DNA of 64,000 nt from Anaeramoeba flamelloides. Taxonomy: Eukaryota; Metamonada; Anaeramoebidae. Shown in pieces: positions 38,001 through 48,690 of this stretch. Both the position numbers and the translations under genes were made by a program. The first letter of the stretch is position 1, and every line of letters starts with the position of its first letter. The notes below the pieces were generated by a model. The model worked only from the letters and a program-made list of their open reading frames with translations. It did no database searches and was not told where the DNA came from. The stretch spans positions 5,270,001 to 5,334,000 of the forward strand of contig JANTQA010000029.1 in assembly GCA_027625915.1 (NCBI GenBank). The letters are read 5' to 3'.

Positions 38001-40416
38001 TCTGTTTCATTTGTTAAGTGTTCTAGGTTTTTTTTACTTTTTGAAATAAACAGATAATTTCAATAAATTTTTGGTTTATTTCGAAAAGTAAAAAAAACCT
38101 AACGAAAATCTATCGATTTTACAAATAAACAGAAAACTCAAGAAAACCTAACGGCGCTTTTTTTTTAATTTAAGAAATTAAAAGAAAATTTGTTGAAATT
38201 TTCTTTTTATTTCTCAAATAAAAAAAAAAGCTAACGGCGGTTTTCCAAAATTCAAAAGAATAGAGAAAAATCTATGATTTTATTCAATTCTTTTAAATTC
38301 TGCAAAACTTAATGACTGTAAGAGGAAATTAATTTTCTCACTTAAAAAAAAAATGTTACTTATTTTTTCAGAAAATGATAATTCTGAAAATTTTATCTTA
38401 TTAATCTGGACAATTACAAAAATAAAAACAAATTTCACCTTGACACAATTTTTTTTAATGTCTCGTTTTTATTACAAAATGATTATTTTTGGTATTTAAA
38501 ATATGAAATGGAAATAAATTTCGCTCATTTAATCTTCAATTATTATTTGCTATTGAAGATCTTTTTATAGAAGTAATTAAAAATCCAGTTATCTTCATTT
38601 TAATTTCAGATGCATTTTATTAAATTAATAAAGAACAATTAATCGATAAAACAATTTAAAGTATCAAAAAACTAATAATACACCAAGCTTGCAATGACTT
38701 GTGGCCTTGTTAACCTTTTACATTTTTATCAATTCCTGATATAATTTGAAATCAAATAAAATTTAAACATTTGTTCAAATTAAAATCTTCAAGCTTTTTT
38801 TTTTTTTTTTTTTTTTCAGTCAACATTGAAAACATTCACAGTTTTTTAAAGTTTTAAACAAAAAAAAATTTTGAAATTCTTATTGTTTAATCGAATTTTT
38901 TAAAGCATATATATATATATATATATATAAACCGGATTTTAACGTAAATTCCCCCAAACAAACCGAAATACTTGAATTGACAATATTTTTATCAACTGTG
39001 AATGGTATTGTACAATTTCTGTGGTTTGCTATATTTATTTTCGATCAATTTAATAATCAGATTTACAATTATAATTCATTTTTTTTTTTACCAATATAAA
39101 ATAAAAAAAACAAAAAAACAAAAAAACAAAAAAAAAAAAAATCTCAAATATTAATAGATTAAAGTTATCATTCCAGCAAAAGGAGGGAGTGATGGATCAA
39201 ATACAATTGATAAAAACTTTGTGACATTTTTAAAAAAATTTTTAGGAACCGAAGACTTTGAAAGTAATCCAGATTTTATTGATCTTTTCCAAAAATGGAT
39301 TGATGAAAAGCATAGAGTGAGACTAGATTATAAAAAAGCAACCACGCCAATTCGGTTTACCATTCAAGAATCTTTGTCTGGCGAAACTCCTGTTGAGGAG
39401 CTTGTTCAAAAATGGAATGAAGGTAAAGAAAAAACTGATCAAACTTTCATCAAATCGGGAATGTTGAATAAAAGGAGTATTAAATTATCAAAGGCATTTT
39501 TGGCCTCCTTATTTGATAAGCCAGTCAATAATGTACTTCAAAACATTGAAAAGGTATTTAATAAGTATCAACAGACTTTACACGACGTTAAAGATATATT
39601 GATGGTTGGTAGTTATTCCAATTCTGATATTCTATATCACGCTGTTAAGAAAAAATTCGAAGATGACCCCTATAATTTAAAAGTATTAGTCGGGACAAAC
39701 CCTGGCAGGGCAATCGTGTTTGGTGCAGTAAGATACGGCTTGAATCCAAATATACTCTCTTCTAGAACTTACGAATATAATTATGGTTTGTTATGGTACC
39801 CTAGATTTGAAGAAGAGAAGCACAAAAAATCTAAAAAAATTTCAAAGGGTAATTATTGGTTATGCAAAGATGTTTTTAAACTTTTAGTTGAAAAGGATGT
39901 TGCAATTAAAGTTGATTATGTAAAATATTTTTTTTTTTATTTTTTTTTATTATATATCTTTTTTCTTTTTCTTTTATATTATTTTTTTTGTTTTTTTTGC
40001 TTGGAATTTTGAGTTATTCTGAAATTTATGTTTATTTATTATTATTTAATTGTTTATTTATTTATATATCTCTGAAATTAAAATGTTTTTTTTTTTTTTT
40101 TATTTTTCTATATGTAACTTTTCGATTGAAATAGGTCAAACCACAAGAATTTATTTCAATGGGTAGAGACTTGACATTGGAAATTTATCGAACAAAAAGA
40201 GAATTGGATCCTAATGTGGTTTATTATATCGATGAAGATGGATTTGAATTTTTTGGTTCTACCATTATTAGAAATATTCAATCCGAAAACGATCAGCCAG
40301 TAGGAATAAGCATTGAATTTAAATTTGGCGGTACCATGATAAAAGTTGGTGTTGTAAATAAAGAAAATAATATGGCATTCCCTGGAACAATTATTTATAA
40401 AGAAAAAAATATTTAA
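31287..40416 (+). CDS. HSPA12-like Hsp70-family ATPase, three exons
   Basis: Exon 1 31287-32012 (ATG, 242 codons), exon 2 39158-39919 (254 codons), exon 3 40135-40416 (93 codons and TAA): 589 residues, about the size of HSPA12 proteins. Introns are 32013-39157 (GTTTGA...TTAATAG) and 39920-40134 (GTAAAA...GAAATAG), both phase 0. Exon 1 carries the ATP-binding motifs IGIDFGTSRSGFAYSF and LDAGSGTIDITVLE plus EPEAAA. Exon 2 begins IKVIPAKGGSDGSNTIDKNF, the expected continuation, and holds VGSYSNSDILYHAV and GRAIVFGAVRYGLNP. Exon 3 supplies the beta-rich C-terminal part. HSPA12-type proteins have an atypical, shortened substrate domain; their clients are poorly known. They act in the cytosol. The ATPase core looks intact. 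The main doubt is whether the 7.1-kb first intron is spliced in life. Confidence 0.85.
33728..34319. repeat. Dispersed repeat R1, copy 2
   Basis: Direct copy of 25337-25927, about 592 bases, by eye roughly nine in ten bases identical. Here R1 is followed almost directly by R2, whereas at the first locus about 2.3 kb separates them. Confidence 0.7.
34354..35060. repeat. Dispersed repeat R2, copy 2
   Basis: Direct copy of 28218-28918. A frame at about 34560-34807 reads SLISNELDIGINKEHYWIDL, then NPDEFRLYIENETIKNK and ends GFY before a stop. It is the better-preserved version of the decayed protein. Family not recognised. Confidence 0.65.
35090..35236 (-). repeat. Fragment matching the LINE 3' region, inverted
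   Basis: On the minus strand it encodes INLDNYKNENKFHV and NDPILLQNG. The plus strand at 38385-38480 encodes the closely similar INLDNYKNKNKFHL and SFLLQN. Two diverged copies that keep the same frame point to a real protein tail, probably the C-terminal end of the LINE ORF. Confidence 0.55.
35430..37625 (+). mobile_element. Decayed LINE (non-LTR retrotransposon): APE endonuclease and reverse transcriptase
   Basis: Recognisable parts in order: an endonuclease start with NPNSVVLIEFSPKN near 35490; endonuclease end NNLDYFLTNSN then FISDHNTI (the SDH motif) near 35655-35735; a basic helical linker at about 35951-36200; reverse transcriptase from about 36440 with IHKSGDEGEPLNYRTISI, QFGFTKYFGTR, VTIDIQKCFDS, YQGDPLSPIFFA and VQLYANDLILIL (YANDL in place of YADD); and the thumb region with ILSQLYYGLEIF near 37230. 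The frame changes several times and there are many stops, so it is inactive. The endonuclease is shortened at its N-terminus. The remaining 3' coding part probably lies at 38330-38600, beyond the hairpin array. The APE endonuclease places it in an L1/I/Jockey-like group; the clade is undetermined. Confidence 0.85.
37642..38315. repeat. Modular hairpin array, locus 2 (best preserved)
   Basis: About seven palindromic units of 60-80 bases are joined by linkers containing CCTAACGG or a close variant. Unit A: 37721-37740 pairs perfectly over 20 bases with 37770-37789. Unit B: 37801-37821 pairs with 37847-37867 with two mismatches and recurs almost unchanged at 38241-38306. Unit C lies at 37880-37945, another hairpin at about 38030-38098, and another at 38160-38229. 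A header, GTCGTCAAGTGCCGTAGAG followed by TGCCTAGGTTTT, occurs at 37649 and again at 37961. It is not CRISPR: the repeats are the hairpins themselves, of several types, with no unique spacers. Confidence 0.8.
38330..38600 (+). mobile_element. Probable 3' coding remnant of the LINE
   Basis: Encodes INLDNYKNKNKFHL...LLQNDYFWYLKYEMEINF in one frame up to a stop. The matching inverted fragment at 35090-35236 supports it as an old coding sequence. Its position after the hairpin array suggests the array was inserted between this and the reverse transcriptase. Confidence 0.45.
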
Positions 40417-43400
40417 AATTTCTATTACATTTTATAATATTATTCTCTTTATTTCATAAACCCTTTAATTCTTAAAATATTTATTTTCTTTTTTGATTCT
40501 TCTTTAGTACTTGTTTTTTTCTAAAATAACCAAATTTATATTTTTATTTCTTTTTTTTTTTTTTTTGAACAATTTAATTGTTTTTTTTTGATATATTCTC
40601 TTAAAAAAAAACAATAACAAATATTTTCACAAAATTAAAAAAGGAAAAAAAAACTTGTGGGATTTTTAATTGGTCAGAATTTTTAAATTTTAATAAAAAA
40701 TATTTTTTTACCTTTTGAAAAAAAAAATAATAAACTCGAAAATCCTTTGTTTTAAATTATTACTCTTCTTTTATCTTTTTTATTTATTCAATCAATAGTT
40801 ATTCATCCCAATTCCTCAAGTTTCTTTTCATTTTGTTAAAGTGTAATACATTTCCAAGAAAGCATAGGTAATGTATTTTAAAATATCTTTATTTAAACCA
40901 AAACTATTATATATCAAATTCTGTTCCAAGCATGTTGACTAACTTTATAATGTTAATTGAAGCAGTTTTTATTAAAAGTGGTTTTTAGAAATATTCTTAT
41001 CAATAAAATCTTTTTAATTTTTGGATCAGAATTCATTAATTCAAATTTTGCAAATTTTGATTTGATTTTTCAAATTTTTGTTTTTCTTTTGTTTTACTTT
41101 GTTAAATTTTAGTTTTTATTTTTTGTCTTTTTTTTTAATTTTTCTTTTTCTTTTTTTTTGATTTCTTTTTTGATTTCGTTTTTTTTTTACTTTTTTTTTC
41201 TTTTTTTATTTTTTTCTTGGCCCTTTGCTTTTTCTTCTTTATTTTTAATCCTAAAGTTGAAGAAAAAATGGCTTCGAAAAGACTAATAATCATTTAGAAT
41301 ATTGAGACCATGTAAAATCTTTTAAAATTCAGATAAGTATTAACAAAAAATCTCATTGTTTTAAACTCTTTTTTAAAGTGAAAGTTCAATAAGAAAAAAT
41401 CGGTAAGGCCATATCAAAAATTATGATTAATTTTTTTTTTTCTTAAAAGTTTTCATTTTATTTTTGATACTGTTTGAGATATAATTCATATTTTGATGAT
41501 AATAATTTAAAAGTTGAATTATTAATAAGATTTGTTATTATCAGTTATTATTGAATATAAAATATTTTATTTTTTTTTTTTTAATTTATTATTTCAAGTG
41601 GGTTACAGTTTTTGAAATTAGAATTATCTCGAAAAGAAACATCCTTTCATATTAATTAAAATCAATAAAATCTCATATCAGTATATTACTATTTAGAAAA
41701 TATTAACTATGATTCAAAAATTTTATAATATCAAATTTATCTTTTGTAGAAAAAATATTATTAAATAAATAAAATGTAAAAGGGTAAATTACAACTACCC
41801 TGCAATAGAAATGTGAATAATTATTTATCTTTTATTTATATTACACAAAAATAAATAAATAAATATTGATAATTAGATAACGAAGTATTTAAAATTTTGA
41901 GAGTGTAAAGAATAAAAGAATATAATGGTTAATGTATTGAAATGTAATCAACAATTATTGATTGATCAAAGAAATAGATACTATCAACAAATTTTATTTC
42001 GTCTTTTGTGTTTAATAGGATTCAGCTAAAACATGATATCAACTAAATTGTGAAAATAAATTCTGAATCGAAGGTAAAATAAACTCAAATTCAAATTTTG
42101 GAAAAAAGAAATTAAAACAAAAAAGAAAAGACCAAAATTAAAAACATTCTTTGCAAAAACAAATGTATTTTCAAATTGAATTGAAAATATAGTATTATTA
42201 TTTTTTCAAGTATTTACACCTTGTCAAAATAGCTGGAATTTAATTTATAATTCAAATTTTCGAGGGGAATCTCAAGATATATATTACTAAAGAGTAAACC
42301 AAATTTCATCAAGAAAGTGTGATACAAAAAATTTGACCACTGAGTTAAGAATTCTTGAAAAAAGATTAAATTGAGAACAGCATGGAAAGGGGTAAGATCA
42401 AGAAAAAAATTCCATAAATTTCACATTGAATCAATATAAAAAAAAATCAAATCATCCAAAAAAAGAAAAAATCTCAAAGCGAAATAATTCACTATTATTA
42501 GCTAATTCCAAGAAAAATTCAACTGAAAACAGCCATATTAAAACGGAAAGTCATCACTAAAAATATTTAAACTGAATTTATATGTGTTATTTTGGATAGA
42601 AATAAATACATTTGACAAAAAAAAGGAAGAAACTTGAAAAAATTTTGATCTTTTTAAAAATAAATTTGATGGTAGAGCCAATTTCATATAGGACTATAAA
42701 ATATATGATAAAAACTTGAATACACTGAAAAAAACAATTCACGAAACGGGAAAACTTTGAAATCGATATAATTTTCAAAGTAAATACTAATGAAATTATT
42801 GGAGAAAATAAAAATAAAAGATATTTATGATATTACTAAAAAATACTTTAATTCCAATATTATTCAGATTGATATTATCAAAAAAAGAGCCAAAAGATAA
42901 AGAAACTCTAACCCCCCCCCCAACTGATTAAGGTGGATTTTTACAACTACTAACAATCTATCCCAAATCTTTAAAGAAATAAAAAAGAATTTCCAATTTG
43001 TAAGTTATATTAATTTAAGAACTATTTTTTGAAATATACTCATTCAAAAATTTAACTTGATTTTTTCGTTTGTATCATTTTATTCCAAAATATATTTTAA
43101 AATATTTCTTACAGCATTTTCCTAAAAAATAAATGAAAATAGTTCTTGAAATTTAAATGAATAATTACTATTTTTGCAAAATAAATAAAATAAAATTTTC
43201 CTTCGGCTTTCCAAAAAAAAGATTTCAAAAATATATGTATAATTTCATTTTTCTAATTCCCAAAATCAAAAGAATAAATTATTACTTGACCTTTTTAGAA
43301 TTGGGGGTTTTGATGATTTATTTTAATTCTTTGTTGGTACTGTTTTTTTCTTGGAAAGCCAAATGAAAATTTTGATCCATTATTTTAAAATTGGCAGTAA

Positions 43401-44772
43401 CTTGACCTGAGTTAAAGAAAAATACCATGGTTAACAAATCAATCTCTACAGAATATTTTTATTTTTGAACTGAAAATAGTCTCTGCCTTAGAAAAATTTG
43501 TGTTAAATTTAATTTATTTGATTTCGAATCCAAAAGTTAAATTAAAAAGGCTCATTTGTTTAATTTCTGATCAAAAAATTCCCAAAGTGGTTATTATTTA
43601 AATTTTCGAAACATCTTGAGTTTGACATTTAAAAATATTTTTTTTTCTACTCATAACAAGACTTAATTTAGGTTTCTGAAAATTATTGCTTACCTCTCAA
43701 CAAGCCAGAAACAGTGTAAAAACAAAAGATCAAAAATTCAAAAAACTTTTTTTTTAAGGTTATTGGATGTGAAGAAAATGAGTGTTCAATTAACAAATAA
43801 CCAAAAATCAAGTGAGCAAAAATCAAAGCCATTTGGAAAAGGTGTAACAAAAGCGTTTTGAAAAGTGACAACAATATCTAAAACACATTGAAAAAGAAAT
43901 GAAAAGCTGGAAATAAACAAAATCTTTTTTTCTATACTGATAAATTGCAATTTATATTTGGAAATTCTTACTTCATTTTCCTTTTTGAAATTATTCTGAT
44001 CAAGCTTTGAATAAAGCACTTTATGTGGTCAAATGTTAAGAAACTCTGTAAAATTAGTTGTTCTTCAAAAGATTCTTTCTCTGAACTGCTTGATAAGAAA
44101 CAGTTCAAAGATTTATCAAAATGGAAATTGAACCAAAAATTTTTATTAAATTTCGGAATTTATCAGTATAATCAAAAGGGAAGAATCTCAAATAATTTTT
44201 TCGTTTATTTTTCAACAAGTTTAAGAATTTGAGAAAAAAATTCAACGAATAACTTTCAGGACACTTTGAAAAATAGGAGTAAATTTTTTCTTTTGTTCGA
44301 AAAAAAAATTTGTTCAAGAAAGCAACTTTTTACAAAATTAAATTCTATCTGTTTACAAAAATCTAAACCTCAAGGTATTTTGAGTTTTTGTAAGTAAGGT
44401 ATTACCTTAGAAAACCAAAAACAAGTCTTTGTTTCGAATTGAGCTAATTTTCTTTGTGATTTTTTGACCATTTTTAGCACTTGTTTTTTTCAAATTTTTT
44501 GGGTCTTTAATTTTTTGTTTGTTTTGATCTTTTTTTCAATCATAAAACGATTGAAAGAAAGAATAAGCGAAAGAAAAAAAAACAATTGTTAATTTAGAAA
44601 CGAAAGCAGAAACAATCATTGGAAACATAAAAAACCCTGAAAATAAAAACAGAAAACGAACGTCTCAAAACACAAAAAAAAGGAAACCAAAAAACAACCA
44701 ACAACCAACAAACAAAAAACAAAAAACAAAAAACAAAAAACACAGCAACCGATAAATAAAAAATATTTTTCA
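40417..44772. other. Intergenic region between Hsp70-like and RING genes
   Basis: T-rich after the Hsp70 stop (40540-41230), with a C10 run at 42912-42921 and a MITE at 43174-43390. A (CAAAAAA)n run at 44703-44741 sits in the presumed 5' leader of the RING gene. No coding sequence was recognised. Confidence 0.55.
43174..43390. mobile_element. ~217-base MITE, copy 2 of a pair
   Basis: Partner of 25072-25277: TTGCAAAATAAATAAAA, AAATTTTC and GGCTTTCC at the left are mirrored by GGAAAGCC, GAAAATTTTGAT and TTATTTTAAAA at the right, with the same TAGAATTGGG and TTTTGATGATTT core. Confidence 0.6.
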
Positions 44773-47466
44773 ATGAACCAAACGTCGCTTCTTTCATTCA
44801 ATCTTTTGATACTAGTATTTTTGAGTATTTTTTATCAGTGTGTTCATCCAAGCGAACTCAGCATACCGATCTGTTCACATAAGCAAAACAAAACTACTGT
44901 AACAAATTGCGACGGAGAAGAGTGTTGTTACTCCTTGGACGGCAACACAGGAAGCACGCCTACTTATTATGGGGCCTGCCAAAATATTTGCCAAACCTAT
45001 TACCAAGAGAATTATTGTGAGCAAAAATGTAATACAACATCGGAATGTAAATATTCTTGCCAAGAGAAATCTTGGGGTTGCTTCAGTATTAGTGATAACC
45101 AGGAAGAAGAAGCGAAAGAGGAAGAGGAAGAGGAAGAGGAAGAGGAAGAGGGAGAGAAGGATCAAGAAGTGGTTTGTAATAGCCCATTGGAATGCGGTGA
45201 GAAGGAATGTATTACCAAGGCCAAATTTTGTTGGGATTGCACAAAAGAGACGTATTTTTATTTGGGCGAATCAAAGGTATTCAACTCGTGGTGCCGAGCA
45301 CCAACGGAGGAAAGCTGTCTTGTTAACAAATATTTTTTTTACATTGCCGTTTGCACACTGGGGTCATTCTTCATAATTTTCATCTTTCTTGGGATCTATT
45401 CAAACACACCCTTTCTCTCTTTTCGGATCTATCTAGCGATGGTGAATTGGATCTTAATGTGGGCGTCGATAGTCTATTTCAAGTATTCAATCGACGAGAC
45501 AAACGAGCATAGCAAATTAATATATTATCTTTGTTTAATTACCGTACCAATATTAACATACATTTCAGGGATCTTTAATTATTATTTTATCTTAAACAAT
45601 AACCATAAGCACTATACTCATATTATTAATAACAGCAATAATAAAGACGACGATAGTGATAATAGCGATGATAGTTCTAATCATAATAGAAATAGGAATA
45701 ATAATGGATATCGGTATAATAATAGATACCGATACAAGAACAGAAATAGAAAAAATAGCAGTAGTGTGAATGGTGATGAATTAAAAGTATCAAATTGTCT
45801 TATTATATTGATTTCGCCATTGTTTAGGTTCATTTTAATCAAAGCTTGGATCACTTATTTACATACCAAAATAAAAAAGCAAAATATCGAGAGGTTGCCA
45901 ATTTTAAAAAGGAACACCCAATTGTTAATGATCCCCTTTTTAATTGAATTAATACCACTTTCAAGTTTATTCATTTTTCTGATTTTTGTTTATAAGGACT
46001 ACCAAATCCCGTTTTTCGTTATGATTATTGCCTCTACCATGGTATTTTCAGTTTTGCTTACAATAGATTCCTATGATGTTGAGAATCTTGAATTAATTTT
46101 CTCAAGGATCCAAATCAAAATCGGGATCTTTATTTCCTCTTTTATTCGGCTCGATCGTTTGCTTTCTTTATTGTTGCGTGGCGCCCTGTTTTATTATTTG
46201 TTAACGGAATATGGGTGGCTTCTTGGGGGGGCAATTATCGGCGGGTTATTACTAAATCGCATACTCTGGCTCAAAATCGATCGGTATGGCTTTGCAACAG
46301 GAATTATTTTATTCCTGATCCAATTTGTCTTGGTGATACCCACAATCACAAATGTACTTTCAATTCTGCCAAATTTTCTTTTTGAAAGGATCTGGCCACA
46401 AGAATTATTTTTGTTTCTTTCTGATCATTCGATAATTGAAAGAACCTTTATATCACAAAAGGGTAGGCACGCAAACGTAATTGACCAAAGATTATATTCA
46501 ATTTTTTTTAGTTTTAAAAGTAGACATTGCTATTTTTCTTTTATAATGACCTTTGTCGATTATATAATTACATTGACAGTTATGATCATTTTAAAATTTA
46601 TCGTTCCAAAATTCAATTCACAAAAAATTTGGTTAGATTTGAAAATAATGATAGCTTTATCAATATTACTTTCACGTTATTTGTTGTATCTGTTACTCTC
46701 CTATTATTTCAAAAAAAAAATAATTGATACATATGGCAATGATAATGAAACTATCCAAATTTCTGAAATTGCAAGTGAGATCGATCCTTCTGAATATGCT
46801 TCAGGAGATATTGAATTACCTCGAGTTTCCAATAATAATAATAATGACTTTCCCAACAATAAAAAGCAGACACATCGTATTGTTTTCCATTTAAATTCAG
46901 ATTCAGATACAACAACAGATGGTACTTTAACAATATCAACAATTATTAGTAGTGAAAGCGCCCCTACAAAAATACCAAAGCTTCGCAAACCTTTAGTAAA
47001 AAGAAATCCCATACAGCAGCAACAGCAACAGCAGCAGCAACAGCAGCAACAGCAGCAGCAACAAAAACTCCAATTACAGCGACAGCAACAACAAAAGAAA
47101 AAAAAAACGAAAAAGAAAAAGAAAAGCAAAAACAAAAAGCAAAAAAAAAGTCAAATTCAAATAAAAAAAGAAAAAAATTATTCTTCAGATTATAATTATA
47201 ATTCAACTTCATCAACTTCATCAACTTCATCAACTTCACCAACATCAAATTCAAGACTTTCAAATATCAAACAAAACAATAATAAAACCAATTCATCAAA
47301 AAAACAAAAAATATGTGTAAATTGCAAAAACAAAGCATACACTACAATTGGTTTACCCTGCAGACATTTAAAAGTTTGTGGAAATTGTGCAGATATTTAT
47401 TTTAATCAAAATTGTCCCATTTGCGACAAGGGAATCACCCATTTTGTCATGATCGAAAATGACTAA
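44773..47466 (+). CDS. Multipass membrane protein (XK-related-like) with C-terminal RING finger
   Basis: Single exon, 897 residues, ATG at 44773. Residues 1-27 form a signal peptide (LLSFNLLILVFLSIFY). A cysteine-rich, presumably lumenal or extracellular domain follows (about 30-180, some 20 cysteines) with an acidic E-run in it. About ten hydrophobic segments span residues 186-655, broken by an N/D/R-rich loop near 290-330. The segment IRLDRLLSLLLRGALFYYLL...GWLLGGAIIGG resembles XK-related scramblase proteins, but only loosely. A glutamine run (about 747-764, CAG/CAA) and a lysine run precede the RING at about 848-888: CVNC, then PCRHLKVCGNC and NCPIC, all eight C3HC4 ligands present, of the IAP/MUL1 type. 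Inferred role: membrane-anchored ubiquitin ligase, on the ER, endosome or plasma membrane. The RING is secure; the XK relation is tentative. Confidence 0.85.
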   Translation: MNQTSLLSFNLLILVFLSIFYQCVHPSELSIPICSHKQNKTTVTNCDGEECCYSLDGNTGSTPTYYGACQNICQTYYQENYCEQKCNTTSECKYSCQEKSWGCFSISDNQEEEAKEEEEEEEEEEEGEKDQEVVCNSPLECGEKECITKAKFCWDCTKETYFYLGESKVFNSWCRAPTEESCLVNKYFFYIAVCTLGSFFIIFIFLGIYSNTPFLSFRIYLAMVNWILMWASIVYFKYSIDETNEHSKLIYYLCLITVPILTYISGIFNYYFILNNNHKHYTHIINNSNNKDDDSDNSDDSSNHNRNRNNNGYRYNNRYRYKNRNRKNSSSVNGDELKVSNCLIILISPLFRFILIKAWITYLHTKIKKQNIERLPILKRNTQLLMIPFLIELIPLSSLFIFLIFVYKDYQIPFFVMIIASTMVFSVLLTIDSYDVENLELIFSRIQIKIGIFISSFIRLDRLLSLLLRGALFYYLLTEYGWLLGGAIIGGLLLNRILWLKIDRYGFATGIILFLIQFVLVIPTITNVLSILPNFLFERIWPQELFLFLSDHSIIERTFISQKGRHANVIDQRLYSIFFSFKSRHCYFSFIMTFVDYIITLTVMIILKFIVPKFNSQKIWLDLKIMIALSILLSRYLLYLLLSYYFKKKIIDTYGNDNETIQISEIASEIDPSEYASGDIELPRVSNNNNNDFPNNKKQTHRIVFHLNSDSDTTTDGTLTISTIISSESAPTKIPKLRKPLVKRNPIQQQQQQQQQQQQQQQQQKLQLQRQQQQKKKKTKKKKKSKNKKQKKSQIQIKKEKNYSSDYNYNSTSSTSSTSSTSPTSNSRLSNIKQNNNKTNSSKKQKICVNCKNKAYTTIGLPCRHLKVCGNCADIYFNQNCPICDKGITHFVMIEND

Positions 47467-48511
47467 AATTTTATTCATGCATTTATATGTAGTTATTATT
47501 ATTTTTTTTTAATATTGTTTTTTTTTATTTTTAAATAATCTAGAATTATGTTAAAATAATTTTTTTTTTTTTAATTTGATTTTTTCAATCAAATTTTTAT
47601 TCTTCAGGTATGTTGATATATTTTTAATTTTTTGATAAATATTTAACCCCCATATGTAGTTTTGATTTGATTTTTATTTATTTATTTTTATTCATTATTT
47701 TATTTTTTTATGAAAAAATTTTATTCATACCAAAAGATTCAGTGTTTTTTTTTTTTTTTTTTGTTGCTTATAAGAATATATGAATCCCCTTCCCCTCAAA
47801 GTGAATCAACCAAAAATTAAAAATTCAATTTTTGTTTTTAACGATCGGCCCATATCATAAGATTGATTAAAAATAATAGAAATAAGAAACTCAGAGTAGA
47901 GTTCATATTCATAAAAGAAATATCATTAGAAACTAGAAATATTATAAAAAAATTAATTGTTGAAAAACAGTTTAGCGGATAACTTATTGTCTTCAGTTTC
48001 GTGTTGATGACTAAATAATAATCTTTAAAGTCGGATAAACCTGTATCTTTTCCCTTTGTTGATCTAATACAAAATCTAAAACCACAAAAAATTCTTAAAA
48101 ATAAAAAATTTCAATTCTTTTGTTTAATTGGAAAGAATAGTAAAAATTTATTAACCTTTTTTGAGTCACACACTGAAAAAAAAGAAAATTGCAGAGTAAC
48201 CGTGAACTATTCTAATTGGGATATTGTTTAAATATTGTAAATCTATCACTTTTAAACTTTTTGACAACGATGGAGCACTAAAAAAATTATAAATCTTAAA
48301 AAATTAAGAGAGAATAGGACTAAAAAAGTAAAATCAGATTTTGTGAATTTAAAATTTAAATAAGGTTCATTTAAAATATTGAAGGAATTTTAATTCGAGA
48401 AAAATTTTTATTATATGAAATTCTCGATTAATTCAATGGTAAACTGTTTTTTATAAGAGCATATTTAATCTTGATTTACCCAATTTAAAAATAAAATTTT
48501 GATAAAAATAC

Positions 48512-48690
48512 TTAAGGAACTAATCTCTCTTGAATTTTTTTACCTAAATTTAATATAGATTGAGAAATTTGTGACAATTACTTCGATTTGAAAACTCCGG
48601 CTTATTTTCAATATTAAATATATTTCTAGATAAGGAATCCTTATTTATAAATTGATCAAAAAAAAAAAATAATAGAGTACCGTCCCTTGA
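48512..48690 (-). mobile_element. ~179-base TTAA-type MITE, copy 2 (inverted)
   Basis: Reverse-complement relative of 30238-30415. Starts TTAAGGAACTAATCTCT and ends GTACCGTCCCTTGA. The core TTTCTAGATAAGGAATCC is shared. The flanks read TTAA at the left and TTGA at the right, as expected if TTAA were the target and one copy had mutated. Confidence 0.6.

Larger units (their letters stand above)
32013..39157 (+). other. 7.1-kb first intron of the Hsp70-like gene
   Basis: Begins GTTTGATT, soon followed by a 34-base T run (32053-32087), and ends TTAATAG. It contains, in order: a short relic of coding-like sequence (32640-32900), repeats R1, R2 and R3, a LINE reading in the same direction as the gene, and a hairpin array. 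Joining 32012 to 39158 restores one continuous Hsp70 frame, the main evidence that this is an intron and not a broken gene. Confidence 0.75.

Noticed and set aside
37642-38315. A CRISPR-like array
   Set aside because: Units are several different palindromes, linkers are conserved and not unique, no cas genes are present, and the genome is eukaryotic.
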